Positions 14,852 through 24,058 are shown, counted from the stretch's first letter. The stretch is DNA of 33,329 bases from Candidatus Gastranaerophilales bacterium (GCA_944325315.1 CALVAA010000022.1:1-33329), one strand, 5' to 3'. Translations and numbers: made by a program. The notes: a model not told the origin generated them from the sequence alone.

Positions 14852-17584
14852 ATGATTACCCCGCTTAATTTTCTGCCTTATTTTTTAAAAAAGCCGCTAA
14901 AATCTTCTTTAAAGCCTAAAGAGCAGACAGACAAACAAAAAAATACTAAAAACTTTAACTCAATATATTCAAAAAATTCTGCTATTAGTTTTGGACACTA
15001 CTTAAACTATGAAAAACCAAAAGATTTTTTTGAAACAGTAGATGATAATTGGTTTCAATTACCTAAAATTCAACTTGAGGATAAAACCACATACTGTTTC
15101 AAACCGGATAAAATACAACTGGAATGCGCCAAAGCACTTTTTGAAGGAGACCACGTTGTTCTTGTTGCTCCGACAGGGACAGGAAAAACCGCCGTTGCAA
15201 ACTGGGCAATTACCCAAAATTTATCTAAAAATAAAACAACATACTACACAACCCCCCTAATTGCCCTTGCAAATGACAAATACAGAGAATTTTCCAAAAT
15301 ATACGGCAAAGAAAACGTGGGGCTTTTAACCGGAGAGCAAAAAATCAACCCTTCTGCCCCGATTGTTATTATGACGACTGAAATATACAACATACAGTCA
15401 TCAAATTTAAAAAATTCAAAAAATATAGCTACGGTTATATTTGACGAAGCACATTATCTCGGAGACGAAGAAAGAGGTTCTGTGTGGGAAAACTCAATTC
15501 TAAACACACCCTTAGATAACACGCAAATATTACTTTTGTCTGCAACAATAGGAAACGGCAAAGAGCTTGGAAGCTGGATTCAAAGCTTAAGCGGAAAAAA
15601 AGGTTTGACTCTTATAGTATCCCCCCCGCAAGACCGCTATGTGCCTTTAGTTTGGTATATATATGACAAAAATTTAAAAGATAAACTTATTCCTCTTAAA
15701 GAAGGTGAGATAAATCCCAACCAGATTGATTCAATAAATTTATCTGATAAGCAAAAAAGAGCTATGGATATTATCTATAAATTCCAACACGGCTTTAGCA
15801 AATACCATGAAGTTGAAGACAAAGAACTTGAAAAAACAGCACAGGATTTTAAATATCAACTTTGGAAAATCAAAAAAACTCCCCCGGAAAGAGAAATTCC
15901 AAATTTTAGCGAAAAAGAATTTCAAAATGTCTTATCAGCTATTTACCCAAACATTCCGAAAGAAAATATATCAGAAATTACCCAACTTTTAATCGATGCA
16001 AAAAGTATATCTTTTAAGCATCCGGAAATTGAATATCAGCATGATGATTATGTTGGCTTTGTTGAAAATTTAAAAAAAGACAATCTGCTGCCTGCGCTTA
16101 TTTTCAGATTATCCAAAAAATCATGCCAAGACACAATAAACGAGTTGAAGAAAGCGGAAGTTGATCTTACAAATGAAGAGGAAAAAAAAGAAATCAACAA
16201 GATTATTAAAGACTATAAAAAAAGAGGGATATACCTCGGCAAAAACTTTGACGAAGAATCGGTTTTAAAAGGATACGCATACCATCATTCCGGAAAACTT
16301 GCGCAGTATAAGAAACTTGTTGAAGAACTGTTCTCAAAAAAACTACTAAAGGTTGTGGTTGCAACTTCAACATTATCCGCCGGAATCAACATGCCTGCAA
16401 GAACTACCGTTATATGTGATACAGTTTTCCAAAAATACGATCCCAAAACAGACGATTTAATATTCTATCCTTTAAGCGCTAACGAATTTCACCAAATGGC
16501 CGGAAGAGCAGGTAGACGCGGCATAGACAACATTGGCAATGTTATTTTATATAATTTGAGAAACCCAAAACAAGAAAAACAAAATTCGGATTCAATAAGA
16601 GAAACAATCAGGAAAAACCCAAATGCAAAACCAAACGAACTTTTGTTATCTTATGAGCTTTTAGAATCAAAAGCCGATCCTATAAAAAGCTTCTATAGAC
16701 CCGATTGGTGTTCGTGCGCTAAGTATTGGGAAAATAATACAAATGATAAAGCATTAAAAGACAATATTAAAAACTCTTTTAGAGTTTTTAGCGCAAAAGA
16801 TGCCGATAAAGAAATATCGATTCTTGAAAAAAAATTCCAACGCTATAACAACGTTTTAGAAAAAACAAAGCACATAAAAAAGAAAAACAACGGAATTACA
16901 ACTTTGAATCCGAAAGGCAGAATTCTAAAGCTCTCACAAGGGCCAAATCCCCTTCTTTTAAGCGAATTATTATATGAAGAGAAGCTAAAGGATTCATCCC
17001 CTGTTGATTTATGCCAAATTATAGGATACATTGCAGGGTCTGACAATGAGCAACAGGATAATCAGGCAAATGAATATACAAGCAAAATTTTATCCCAAAA
17101 ATTTGATGATGAAGATGGCAGAGATGAAATTGTTTCAAAATTTTTAAAAAACAACAGACTTGTAAAGAGGGCTGAAATACCTATAAAAAAAGCACAGTTA
17201 GAATCGAGAATCCCAAAAGAGCAAATTTTAAATTCAAATACTTATTCAGGATATATTTTGTACCTTTGGGCATCTTTAAACAGCAAAAACAAGCGAAATG
17301 ATTCATACGAAAATTTTCGTTTAATAAGCGAGGATGAAAGTAAAAAAACCGTAAGCAGTGAATTAGAAAAAGAATTTCTAAGAAACACCCAAGAAGGTAT
17401 AATATACAAAACAATTTCACAAACCATTTCCACCTTAAAACAAATAGCTTCCATTTGCGATTTTGCTCTTTCAAATAGCGAACTATACCCGAACGAAACG
17501 TACTGGCAAGACCTTAAACAAAAGGCAATTGAAGCAATTAACCTGATACAACAACCTCCGATTTATGATGAGTTTAGTGCATGA
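14852..17584 (+). CDS. Ski2/Mtr4-type superfamily 2 helicase
   Basis: A 910-residue SF2 helicase. After ~50 polar residues with ISFGHYLNY comes RecA domain 1: a Q-like KIQLECAKALFEG, Walker A VLVAPTGTGKTA (about 105-116), DEAH in VIFDEAHYLGDEERG (about 197) and SAT in LLSATIGNG (about 229). Domain 2 has ATSTLSAGINMPARTTVI and motif VI QMAGRAGRRG (about 548). A C-terminal helical region with LNPKGRILKLSQGPNPLLL matches the DSHCT bundle of Ski2/Mtr4/HelY proteins. Relatives unwind RNA for exosome-like decay, or DNA. ATG at 14852 with a GGAG Shine-Dalgarno. Its stop overlaps the start of the HNH gene (ATGA), so the two proteins are translationally coupled. Substrate unknown. Confidence 0.88.
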   Translation: MITPLNFLPYFLKKPLKSSLKPKEQTDKQKNTKNFNSIYSKNSAISFGHYLNYEKPKDFFETVDDNWFQLPKIQLEDKTTYCFKPDKIQLECAKALFEGDHVVLVAPTGTGKTAVANWAITQNLSKNKTTYYTTPLIALANDKYREFSKIYGKENVGLLTGEQKINPSAPIVIMTTEIYNIQSSNLKNSKNIATVIFDEAHYLGDEERGSVWENSILNTPLDNTQILLLSATIGNGKELGSWIQSLSGKKGLTLIVSPPQDRYVPLVWYIYDKNLKDKLIPLKEGEINPNQIDSINLSDKQKRAMDIIYKFQHGFSKYHEVEDKELEKTAQDFKYQLWKIKKTPPEREIPNFSEKEFQNVLSAIYPNIPKENISEITQLLIDAKSISFKHPEIEYQHDDYVGFVENLKKDNLLPALIFRLSKKSCQDTINELKKAEVDLTNEEEKKEINKIIKDYKKRGIYLGKNFDEESVLKGYAYHHSGKLAQYKKLVEELFSKKLLKVVVATSTLSAGINMPARTTVICDTVFQKYDPKTDDLIFYPLSANEFHQMAGRAGRRGIDNIGNVILYNLRNPKQEKQNSDSIRETIRKNPNAKPNELLLSYELLESKADPIKSFYRPDWCSCAKYWENNTNDKALKDNIKNSFRVFSAKDADKEISILEKKFQRYNNVLEKTKHIKKKNNGITTLNPKGRILKLSQGPNPLLLSELLYEEKLKDSSPVDLCQIIGYIAGSDNEQQDNQANEYTSKILSQKFDDEDGRDEIVSKFLKNNRLVKRAEIPIKKAQLESRIPKEQILNSNTYSGYILYLWASLNSKNKRNDSYENFRLISEDESKKTVSSELEKEFLRNTQEGIIYKTISQTISTLKQIASICDFALSNSELYPNETYWQDLKQKAIEAINLIQQPPIYDEFSA

Positions 17585-19734
17585 AGATAAATTTTCAAAA
17601 CATTATATATAAAACCAATCAAAAAAAATCTATAGAAAAACCGTATTTCTATAGTCAAAAAACAAAAAGCGATTCTTTTGAATACACAACAAACCCGGTT
17701 AGTTTTTTAGGAAACTGTTCGCCCAGTAACTTTAAAATTACAAAAATCAAAAATTTAAGATGCCCGGTCTGTGGACTTATAATGTTAACTCCTGACCAGG
17801 AAAGAATTTTTATAAATGATGTTTTTCAAAAAACAGGGCAAGATTTAGCAAACGCTCTTGAAAAGTATGAAGATGAGACCATTTTTCTTGAAGACGAAGC
17901 AAAAAGCAAGCACAGAACTATATACAGGCCCATAAAACAAGAAGCGGTTAATATAATTAAAGAACTGGCGGTCAAAAACCCGGATTTAAAACTTGACGGT
18001 TTAGTACAGCTAAAAGCCAAAGAGGCAATAAACAGACTTATAAATATTCAGCTTGAAACGGTTAAAAAACTTGAAAAATACATTGATGCTAATATTAAAG
18101 ATCCGCAAGAACTTTCAGAGCTAAAAGAAATTGTTGCAATTTATAAAAGACAAATAACAGGTGAAAGTTCTACAAGATTTGAAAGAAAAAGATTTATATA
18201 TGCAATTTCAAATATTCCAAATGAAGAAAAACACCGGGAACAAATAAAGGAAATTGCTTCAGAGCTTCCAAGATCAGATACCGAAGTAAACTCATTTTTT
18301 GTTAAATACTCCCATGACAGAACCCCGAGAGAAATTGCAAGCAAATTTGTTCACCAATCAATTCCAACCACAGAACACCTTGTTCCAAAATCAAAAAACG
18401 GAAAAAATCATACATCAAACTATATTTGCGACTGTTCGGACTGCAACAGCAAAAGGGGCAATGTGGACTTTAATATTTGGATGGAACAAGTTGACAATTT
18501 TCAGGAAAATTTACAAGAATACATAGAAGAAATATTTCTCGAGCTTGAACGCAATCCCAACTTAAAAAGCTTTTTTTCAAATTATATAAACGAACTCATA
18601 AGGACAATAGATAAAATAAGCAATGGAAAAATTAAACTTAAAACCCCGATATATTATCTGCCAAAAGAAATTAAACTTGAACAGGCCCAACAAACAATAA
18701 ACAAATACCAAAAACAAATACAAGCAAGAAAAGCTGAAATCGAAAGTCTTCAAAACTACCCTCATTACGATTATATTGTTTTATATTCAAGAGTTAAAAA
18801 GCATATTGAAATTCTAAAAAACGAAATATCATACATAAAAAACAAAATTTCACAAGCATCAAACAAAACACAAAGACAATTGGGCGGAAAAGAGATTGAA
18901 TTAGAATTTGAAAAACTAAAAGAAAAACAACAATATCTTGAAAACAAAAAAACAAAACTCGAAAACTATATTGAAAAAATCAGAAAACAAACACCTTGTT
19001 TTGATTTGTTGGATACAAGAATAAACGAACAAAAACAGCTAATAGCAGCTGTTAAAGGCATAAAGCAAAAAATTGTGCAAATGCAAAACGAAATATCCGA
19101 CGAAGAAAAATTAAGAGAATCGATAAAAAGGCTTAACGAAAAAAATCAAACCCTCGAAAAAGAATGTTTGTCCATACGCCAAAAATTTCTTTTTGATATA
19201 AATGACAAATCTGCATATGAAAAATTATTGCACTACCAAACGCTGTATTTACAGGCTTGCACAATGTTGAATAATGCAGATAAAAAAACAAACAAAAAAA
19301 CCGGCCAAACAGCTTGGGAAATTATCAAAATTGCAAAAGATTCCGTAGAGAAAAAATATATTGCTTTTTCAAATATGCCAAATGCCAGATACTTTAGTAA
19401 TAAAGAAAAAATAGACGAAAACAACAAGGCAATTGCAAAGTGTTCCATGAAGCTTGAAGAATACAACACAACAAAGCAAATGATTGAATTTTTAAATGAA
19501 CAGATACTTGAAAAAACAAACGGAAAAACATACCAGCAAGTAAACCAAGACTATAAAGACTTAATTTTGGAAAAAGAAACGGTAGACAAAATTATTAACA
19601 TAGAAAAGCTTGAAAAACAACTTGCAGCAACAGAAAGAACGAAAGATCAACAAAGAGCAATTCTAAGAAAACTCAAATCAGACAAAAGTATTGCTGATGA
19701 TGAATTTTACAGATTGGTAAACAAAATATATTAA
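17581..19734 (+). CDS. HNH-type nuclease-like protein with long coiled-coil tail
   Basis: 717 residues. The N-terminal ~48 residues are polar and end in VSFLGN. A CPVC knuckle (C61, C64) is followed, after a ~200-residue helical insert, by an HNH core: TEHLVPKSKNGKNHTSNYIC with H266 and N280, then C283, C285, C288 and N289-x-K291-x-G293. CxxC plus CxC/CxxC ligands would make one zinc site supporting a ββα-metal fold. From about residue 375 to the end the chain is almost continuous Lys/Glu/Gln-rich coiled coil (about 340 residues), reminiscent of SMC-like arms but without an ATPase head. It overlaps the helicase stop by 4 bases, so the two probably form a complex. Nuclease activity is inferred from motif residues only. 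I know no named family with this architecture. Confidence 0.75.
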   Translation: MKINFQNIIYKTNQKKSIEKPYFYSQKTKSDSFEYTTNPVSFLGNCSPSNFKITKIKNLRCPVCGLIMLTPDQERIFINDVFQKTGQDLANALEKYEDETIFLEDEAKSKHRTIYRPIKQEAVNIIKELAVKNPDLKLDGLVQLKAKEAINRLINIQLETVKKLEKYIDANIKDPQELSELKEIVAIYKRQITGESSTRFERKRFIYAISNIPNEEKHREQIKEIASELPRSDTEVNSFFVKYSHDRTPREIASKFVHQSIPTTEHLVPKSKNGKNHTSNYICDCSDCNSKRGNVDFNIWMEQVDNFQENLQEYIEEIFLELERNPNLKSFFSNYINELIRTIDKISNGKIKLKTPIYYLPKEIKLEQAQQTINKYQKQIQARKAEIESLQNYPHYDYIVLYSRVKKHIEILKNEISYIKNKISQASNKTQRQLGGKEIELEFEKLKEKQQYLENKKTKLENYIEKIRKQTPCFDLLDTRINEQKQLIAAVKGIKQKIVQMQNEISDEEKLRESIKRLNEKNQTLEKECLSIRQKFLFDINDKSAYEKLLHYQTLYLQACTMLNNADKKTNKKTGQTAWEIIKIAKDSVEKKYIAFSNMPNARYFSNKEKIDENNKAIAKCSMKLEEYNTTKQMIEFLNEQILEKTNGKTYQQVNQDYKDLILEKETVDKIINIEKLEKQLAATERTKDQQRAILRKLKSDKSIADDEFYRLVNKIY

Positions 19735-19835
19735 ATTATAAAGTTATGTAACAAAAATATGAAATATGACAATTATACTTTTTATATCGTTTTTATATAA
19801 GAGTAAACACGATGATATATAAAAAGGAGATAGAT

Positions 19836-20030
19836 ATGAGTTTTTCAATTGGAAGTTACAGCAACTCTGTATTTACACGACCTGAAACAGCAGGCACAAT
19901 GGCACGTACGCAAAGCGCACCAACTTCGCCATCTATTTTTACATCAACTGAAACAGCAGGCTCGATTGCTTGTTCCAGCCCTTCAACAAGCGCTTCAACA
20001 AGCTCATGCTCAAGCAGCACCATAGCATAA
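19836..20030 (+). CDS. Small Ser/Thr-rich peptide, unknown function
   Basis: 64 residues starting MSFSIGSYSNS, very rich in Ser, Thr and Ala, with two copies of an ETAG[T/S][M/I]A motif (about 16-22 and 44-50) and a tail of Ser runs interrupted by Cys. It has no signal peptide or membrane segment. The ATG at 19836 follows an excellent AAGGAGAT Shine-Dalgarno 6 bases upstream; an earlier ATG at 19812 lacks one. The low complexity might argue against a gene, but the ribosome-binding site, the intact frame and the adjoining small membrane-peptide gene support it. Role unknown. Confidence 0.6.
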   Translation: MSFSIGSYSNSVFTRPETAGTMARTQSAPTSPSIFTSTETAGSIACSSPSTSASTSSCSSSTIA

Positions 20031-20053
20031 CACAAACAAAAGAGGGCAAGAAT

Positions 20054-20194
20054 ATGACAGATATCAGATTGACTAACTACTTGCTTGGTGCTCTGGTTAT
20101 AATTTCCTGCACAATGTTTATATGGACAATGAATTATATTTCAACATCAAGTTCAACACAAATACCAACGGCAATTTCAGCATTTAACGCTTAA
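20054..20194 (+). CDS. Single-span small membrane peptide
   Basis: 46 residues: a short cytoplasmic-looking head MTDIRLTN, one transmembrane helix (about 9-28, YLLGALVIISCTMFIWTM), and a short Ser/Thr-rich tail SSSTQIPTAISAFNA. A GAGGG-type Shine-Dalgarno precedes the ATG at 20054; longer readings from 19970 run inside the preceding gene and are not credible. It lies 23 bases after the Ser/Thr-rich peptide gene and just before a strong terminator, so the two small genes are one unit. It could be a small membrane regulator or a toxin-like peptide; there is no sequence proof of either. Confidence 0.6.
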   Translation: MTDIRLTNYLLGALVIISCTMFIWTMNYISTSSSTQIPTAISAFNA

Positions 20195-20237
20195 AGATTG
20201 TAAACTACTTTATTAAAGCAAACTACCAAACAAATTT

Positions 20238-20266
20238 AAAAGGTTCCCCAAAAAGAACCTTTTTTT
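20238..20266 (+). terminator. Intrinsic terminator after the two small genes
   Basis: The stem 20238-20246 pairs with 20255-20263 (AAAAGGTTC / GAACCTTTT), with an eight-base loop and a T tract running to 20266. It lies 44 bases after the small membrane peptide stop. It abuts the end of the minus-strand methyltransferase gene and may work in both directions. Confidence 0.85.
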
Positions 20267-20879
20267 AATTAATTTTTTTTCTTGATAACATCATGCCTGT
20301 ACCGATATTTATTATTTGAGATTGATAACTCTTATTATCAAAAAGCAAATTTACATAGTCTTCAACTTTTTCATAGTGAGATAAGATATTATCCGCAACA
20401 ATTACCCCGCCTTTTATAAGCATTTTATCTATAAATTTAAAATAGCTTGTGTATTCTTTTTTATTTGCATCAATAAAAACAAAGTCAAATTTTTCTCTTT
20501 TATTTTTATCTATTTCTGCTTTTAAATCTTCTAAAACCACAACAGCAGAGCCTATTTTGGGTTCAACTTTTACATTTGGAAAACAAAAAGTAAAGTTTTT
20601 TCTTGCCACAGATTGCCTTTTTTCCCAGAATTCTATTGTTGTTAACTTTCCGTTTGTTTCACTTAAAGCATCCAGTATCCAAAGCCCGCTATAACCGTTT
20701 GAAGTTCCAATTTCAAGAACATTTTTTGAATGGTTTAATTTAACCAAAAAATTTAAAAAATTAGCACTTTCTCTATCAAGATTCCAGAATTCACACCTTG
20801 TTCTTTCAAGTCCTGAAAGAATTTCTTCAATTTCAGGACTGAAAGCTGCAAGATTAATATTTTTAATTTCAATATTCAT
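20265..20879 (-). CDS. Class I SAM-dependent O-methyltransferase
   Basis: 204 residues of the catechol-O-methyltransferase-like family (Methyltransf_3). SAM-binding motif I is LEIGTSNGYSGLWI (about 56-69), with the acidic residue TIEFWEK after strand 2. The metal/substrate region FVFIDANKKEYTSYF follows, and later GGVIVADNILSHYE, as in metal-dependent small-molecule methyltransferases. The substrate cannot be read from sequence. It is the last gene of a grpE-dnaJ-propeller-methyltransferase run, starting 2 bases after the propeller gene. The combination with chaperones probably reflects operon packing rather than a pathway. Confidence 0.85.
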   Translation of the reverse strand: MNIEIKNINLAAFSPEIEEILSGLERTRCEFWNLDRESANFLNFLVKLNHSKNVLEIGTSNGYSGLWILDALSETNGKLTTIEFWEKRQSVARKNFTFCFPNVKVEPKIGSAVVVLEDLKAEIDKNKREKFDFVFIDANKKEYTSYFKFIDKMLIKGGVIVADNILSHYEKVEDYVNLLFDNKSYQSQIINIGTGMMLSRKKIN

Positions 20880-20881
20880 AT

Positions 20882-22336
20882 TTACAGATTTTGATTTTTA
20901 TCAAGAATAATAATATTGCCAACATCAATATATGATTCTTGCGATTTTACCAGTTTCATTTTATCAAGACTATATACAAGATAACTTTTTGCATTTATGC
21001 CTGTGATTAAAATATTTTTGTCGTTTGGAATCAAGGTCATTTTTGAATAAAAACCTTCTTTGGACAATTGTTCTCTGGAAATAATTTTTCCTTCAACAGT
21101 ATCATAAACATCCATGTAGCCTTCTTTAGAGCACAAAATAAATAATTTTGTGCCATACATTATAGCATCCGTTGGCTTTTTATCCACTTCAACCGTTTTT
21201 AACAATTTGCCAAGAGCCTTATCGAAAACATAGAGCTCGTTTTGGGTTCTTGATAAAGCATATATATTTGCAATATCCGCAACTATTTTCGAAACATTAT
21301 TAACGCTTCCCATAGGTTGGACAACATAATCGTCGCCATTTCTTGTCACATTAAATATTTTAGATTGAAAGATATCTACAAAAGATATTGAATCATCTAA
21401 CTCACAATAACAAATTTTGGAAGGTTTTTGTCCTAATTTTACAACTCTTTTTAATTCCATCGAATTTAAATCGATAATATATATTGAATTAGCGTTTTGA
21501 GATGTAACATAGGCAATATTTTCTTTTTTATTTAAGGCAACATCCGTTGCATTAGCGTCAATCGGTATTGTTGCAATAACTCTTTCATCTTTTAAATCTA
21601 TAATTTCAAGATTTTTGCCGCTCCAATACAAAACAAGCGCCACGTTGGACGTATCGGAAGTTACTATTTTTAAAGGCATTGAAGATAATTTTAATTCATA
21701 TAAAGGATTTTGATTTTTATCATCATAAACCGCTAAAAACTTTGAATTTCTCGGGTTTATCATAGTTTTTTTACCTTTTAGTTCCACTGCCGCAATAAAC
21801 TCATTTCTTTTTACGGCAGGAGCATAGGGACTTTTCTTTTTAGCGACGTCTTCTTTTAGGGCAAGCGAGGTTTCTTCTTTTGTTGGAATAAGCAAATCCC
21901 CCAGAGTAAGCTTTAAGCTTTCAGGCATTTTAAGCCCGACAGGAGTAAGCATATCCTGCGGCATTAAACCAAGACGGACTTTAATTGGAAGGTCATCTTT
22001 TTTTGTAAGAGAATAGTTTCCTTTTTCATCCTTAAAAACCTTCAAAAAAGAATACCCGTTATTCAATAAAACAACCTCAGGTAATTGAGACAATGACTTA
22101 TTTTGCGGATATGTGTATTCAACAGTAATTTTATCAACATCTTTTTGAGCGGGAGGGTATAAAGGGATATACATTATATCTCCTAAGGTTACAACGCTGT
22201 CAAATCTTTGTTGTGCTTTTGGTAAATTTGTCTTTACAAATTCCCATACATCATCGGGCAATTTTGAAGCAAAAACGCAGGCATTAAGTCCTGTAAAAAA
22301 CAACAGAGTCATAGTAACTATATACTTTTTAATCAT
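20882..22336 (-). CDS. Exported beta-propeller (YVTN-type) protein
   Basis: 484 residues. The N-terminus MIKKYIVTMTLLFFTGLNAC is a signal sequence; LNAC is a weak lipobox candidate (C20), otherwise cleavage would follow VFA. Residues ~60-170 form a separate domain with a Pro-rich start. From about 190 the chain consists of repeating blade units, for example NIAYVTSQNANSIYIIDL followed by VVKLGQKPSKICY, and later LYVFDKALGKLLKTVEVDKK. That is the YVTN/NHL-like propeller pattern, with about six or seven blades. It likely acts in the periplasm or on the outer membrane; ligand unknown. It lies between dnaJ and the methyltransferase gene with 14- and 2-base gaps. Confidence 0.8.
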   Translation of the reverse strand: MIKKYIVTMTLLFFTGLNACVFASKLPDDVWEFVKTNLPKAQQRFDSVVTLGDIMYIPLYPPAQKDVDKITVEYTYPQNKSLSQLPEVVLLNNGYSFLKVFKDEKGNYSLTKKDDLPIKVRLGLMPQDMLTPVGLKMPESLKLTLGDLLIPTKEETSLALKEDVAKKKSPYAPAVKRNEFIAAVELKGKKTMINPRNSKFLAVYDDKNQNPLYELKLSSMPLKIVTSDTSNVALVLYWSGKNLEIIDLKDERVIATIPIDANATDVALNKKENIAYVTSQNANSIYIIDLNSMELKRVVKLGQKPSKICYCELDDSISFVDIFQSKIFNVTRNGDDYVVQPMGSVNNVSKIVADIANIYALSRTQNELYVFDKALGKLLKTVEVDKKPTDAIMYGTKLFILCSKEGYMDVYDTVEGKIISREQLSKEGFYSKMTLIPNDKNILITGINAKSYLVYSLDKMKLVKSQESYIDVGNIIILDKNQNL

Positions 22337-22350
22337 AAAAAGCCTCTTTC

Positions 22351-23481
22351 TTATTTATGTAAGGCAGATTTCATTCTATCCAACAAGCTTTCCTTTTCTT
22401 GTTGTTTTGACAAAAGCAGCAATTCACGGTAAAGCTTTTCTTCGCTTTGAGAAAGTTTTTTTGGAATCGCCACTTTAATTGTAATATAATGGTTGCCTTT
22501 TTGCGAGTCGCTACCAAGATAAGGTACACCTTGCCCTTTTAGAGTAACTCTATCATCGTTTTGAACCCCCGGAGGAATTTTTGCAATAGTTTCACCATGG
22601 ATTGTTTTAACTTTAATTTCATCTCCCAATACCGCTTGAGGAGTTGAAATTATAAGCTCTGTAAATATATCAAAGCCTTGACGGATAAATTCTTTTGATT
22701 GTTTTGTATGAACCACAACATACAAATCACCGCTTCTTCCGCCGTTTCTACCGGCGTTTCCTTCATGGGCTACACGCATTTTAGAACCGTGTTCTACTCC
22801 ATGGGGGATTTTAATTGTAAGCTTCTTTTCTTTTTCAACAGCGCCTAAGCCATTACAGATTTTACAAAAAGCTTTCGGATTTTTGCCTGTACCATGGCAA
22901 TTTGGACAAGTAGTTACAGAAGTAAAAGAGCCTAAAAGAGTTTGAGTGCTTTTCTGAACTCTTCCGGCACCGTTGCACATAGGGCAAACAGTATCCTTAG
23001 CGTCCTTTTGCATACCTGTCGAATTGCAAGCTTCACAAGGCTCTAAGTGTCTAATTTTAATTTCTTTTTCTGTACCAAAGCAAGCTTCAAGAAAATCAAT
23101 TTCAATATCCAGTCTTAAATCCTCACCTCTTACGGGTGCATCGGGGTTTCTTTCATAAGAACTTGAAAAACCTCCAAAACCGCCAAAAAATGAAGAAAAA
23201 ATATCTGATAAATCAATATCATTTATATCGAATGAATTTGGATTAAATCCTGCATTTGAAAGACCGTCTTCGCCGTATCTATCGTATATTTGTCTTTTAT
23301 TATCATCAGATAAGGTTTCATAGGCTTTTCCAATTTCTTTAAATTTTTCGGCAGCATCTGCTGCTTTATTTACATCAGGATGATACTGCCTTGCTTTTTG
23401 TCTGAAAGCTTTTTTTATTTCATCCTTTGTAGCATCTTTTCCTACACCCAATATTTCATAATAATCCATTGTTTTATTCAT
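22351..23481 (-). CDS. dnaJ: Chaperone DnaJ (Hsp40)
   Basis: A full-length type I Hsp40 of 376 residues: J domain with HPD at 34-36, Gly/Phe-rich linker (FFGGFGGFSSSYE), zinc-binding domain with four CxxCxGxG-type repeats (CEACNSTG, CPMCNGAG, CPNCHGTG, CKICNGLG) and C-terminal substrate-binding domains with IPPGVQNDDRVTLKGQG. It stimulates DnaK ATP hydrolysis and delivers clients. The ATG at 23481 has an AAGGA Shine-Dalgarno; it overlaps the grpE stop by 8 bases. The dnaK and hrcA genes that often flank this pair are not in the window. Confidence 0.97.
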   Translation of the reverse strand: MNKTMDYYEILGVGKDATKDEIKKAFRQKARQYHPDVNKAADAAEKFKEIGKAYETLSDDNKRQIYDRYGEDGLSNAGFNPNSFDINDIDLSDIFSSFFGGFGGFSSSYERNPDAPVRGEDLRLDIEIDFLEACFGTEKEIKIRHLEPCEACNSTGMQKDAKDTVCPMCNGAGRVQKSTQTLLGSFTSVTTCPNCHGTGKNPKAFCKICNGLGAVEKEKKLTIKIPHGVEHGSKMRVAHEGNAGRNGGRSGDLYVVVHTKQSKEFIRQGFDIFTELIISTPQAVLGDEIKVKTIHGETIAKIPPGVQNDDRVTLKGQGVPYLGSDSQKGNHYITIKVAIPKKLSQSEEKLYRELLLLSKQQEKESLLDRMKSALHK

Positions 23482-24058
23482 TTTCCTTTTTTACTGCAAC
23501 CCCCACAAGTGCCGGTCTGATTATTCTGTCTTGGATTTTATACCCTTTTTGAGCAACGAAAGCTATTGTATCAGGCTCAAGTTCATCACTCGGAACTTGC
23601 GTAATTGCTTCATGCTCATTAGGATTAAAAATTTTGCCCTCTGCTTCAATTTCTTCAAGTCCGATTTTTTTAAGAGTATCCAAAAGCTGCTTATAAGCAA
23701 CTTCATAGCTTTCTTTAACAGTGGCACAATTTTCAATTTCTTTCAAGTGTTCTTTTGCTCTGTCAAATGTATCTAAAACCGAGGTCAGCTTTCTTAACAA
23801 TTCGGCCTGGGCATATTTTGAAAGTTCTTCCTTTTCTGCCATTGTTCTTTTTCTGAAATTATCAAAATCAGCAGCAAGGCGAATATATTTGTTATTCAAT
23901 TCCTCATATTTTTCTTCTTGTGTTACTTCTTGTTTGTTATCTTCATTAAGCTCTTGCTGTTCGCTGTCTTTATCTTGTTGTTTATTTTCTTCCTCTTTAT
24001 TTAAATCCCTGTTTTCAACATTTTCTTCTTTTTTGAAAGGATTTTTATTTTCATTCAT
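23474..24058 (-). CDS. grpE: Nucleotide exchange factor GrpE
   Basis: A 194-residue exchange factor for DnaK. An acidic, Gln/Glu-rich N-terminal ~55 residues lead into the long dimerisation helix (YEELNNKYIRLAADFDNFRK), then LLDTLKKIGLEEIEAEGKIF and the beta domain FNPNEHEAITQVPSD, ending GYKIQDRIIRPALVGVAV. All are standard GrpE blocks. An AAGGAG Shine-Dalgarno and a good promoter precede it. It is the first gene of the operon with dnaJ. I see no complete CIRCE element (HrcA operator) upstream; only a lone GCACTC half-site lies near the -35. Confidence 0.95.
   Translation of the reverse strand: MNENKNPFKKEENVENRDLNKEEENKQQDKDSEQQELNEDNKQEVTQEEKYEELNNKYIRLAADFDNFRKRTMAEKEELSKYAQAELLRKLTSVLDTFDRAKEHLKEIENCATVKESYEVAYKQLLDTLKKIGLEEIEAEGKIFNPNEHEAITQVPSDELEPDTIAFVAQKGYKIQDRIIRPALVGVAVKKENE

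Noticed and set aside
19970-20053. Upstream start extending the small membrane peptide
   Set aside because: It would run through the Ser/Thr-rich peptide gene in another frame; the ATG at 20054 has its own Shine-Dalgarno.
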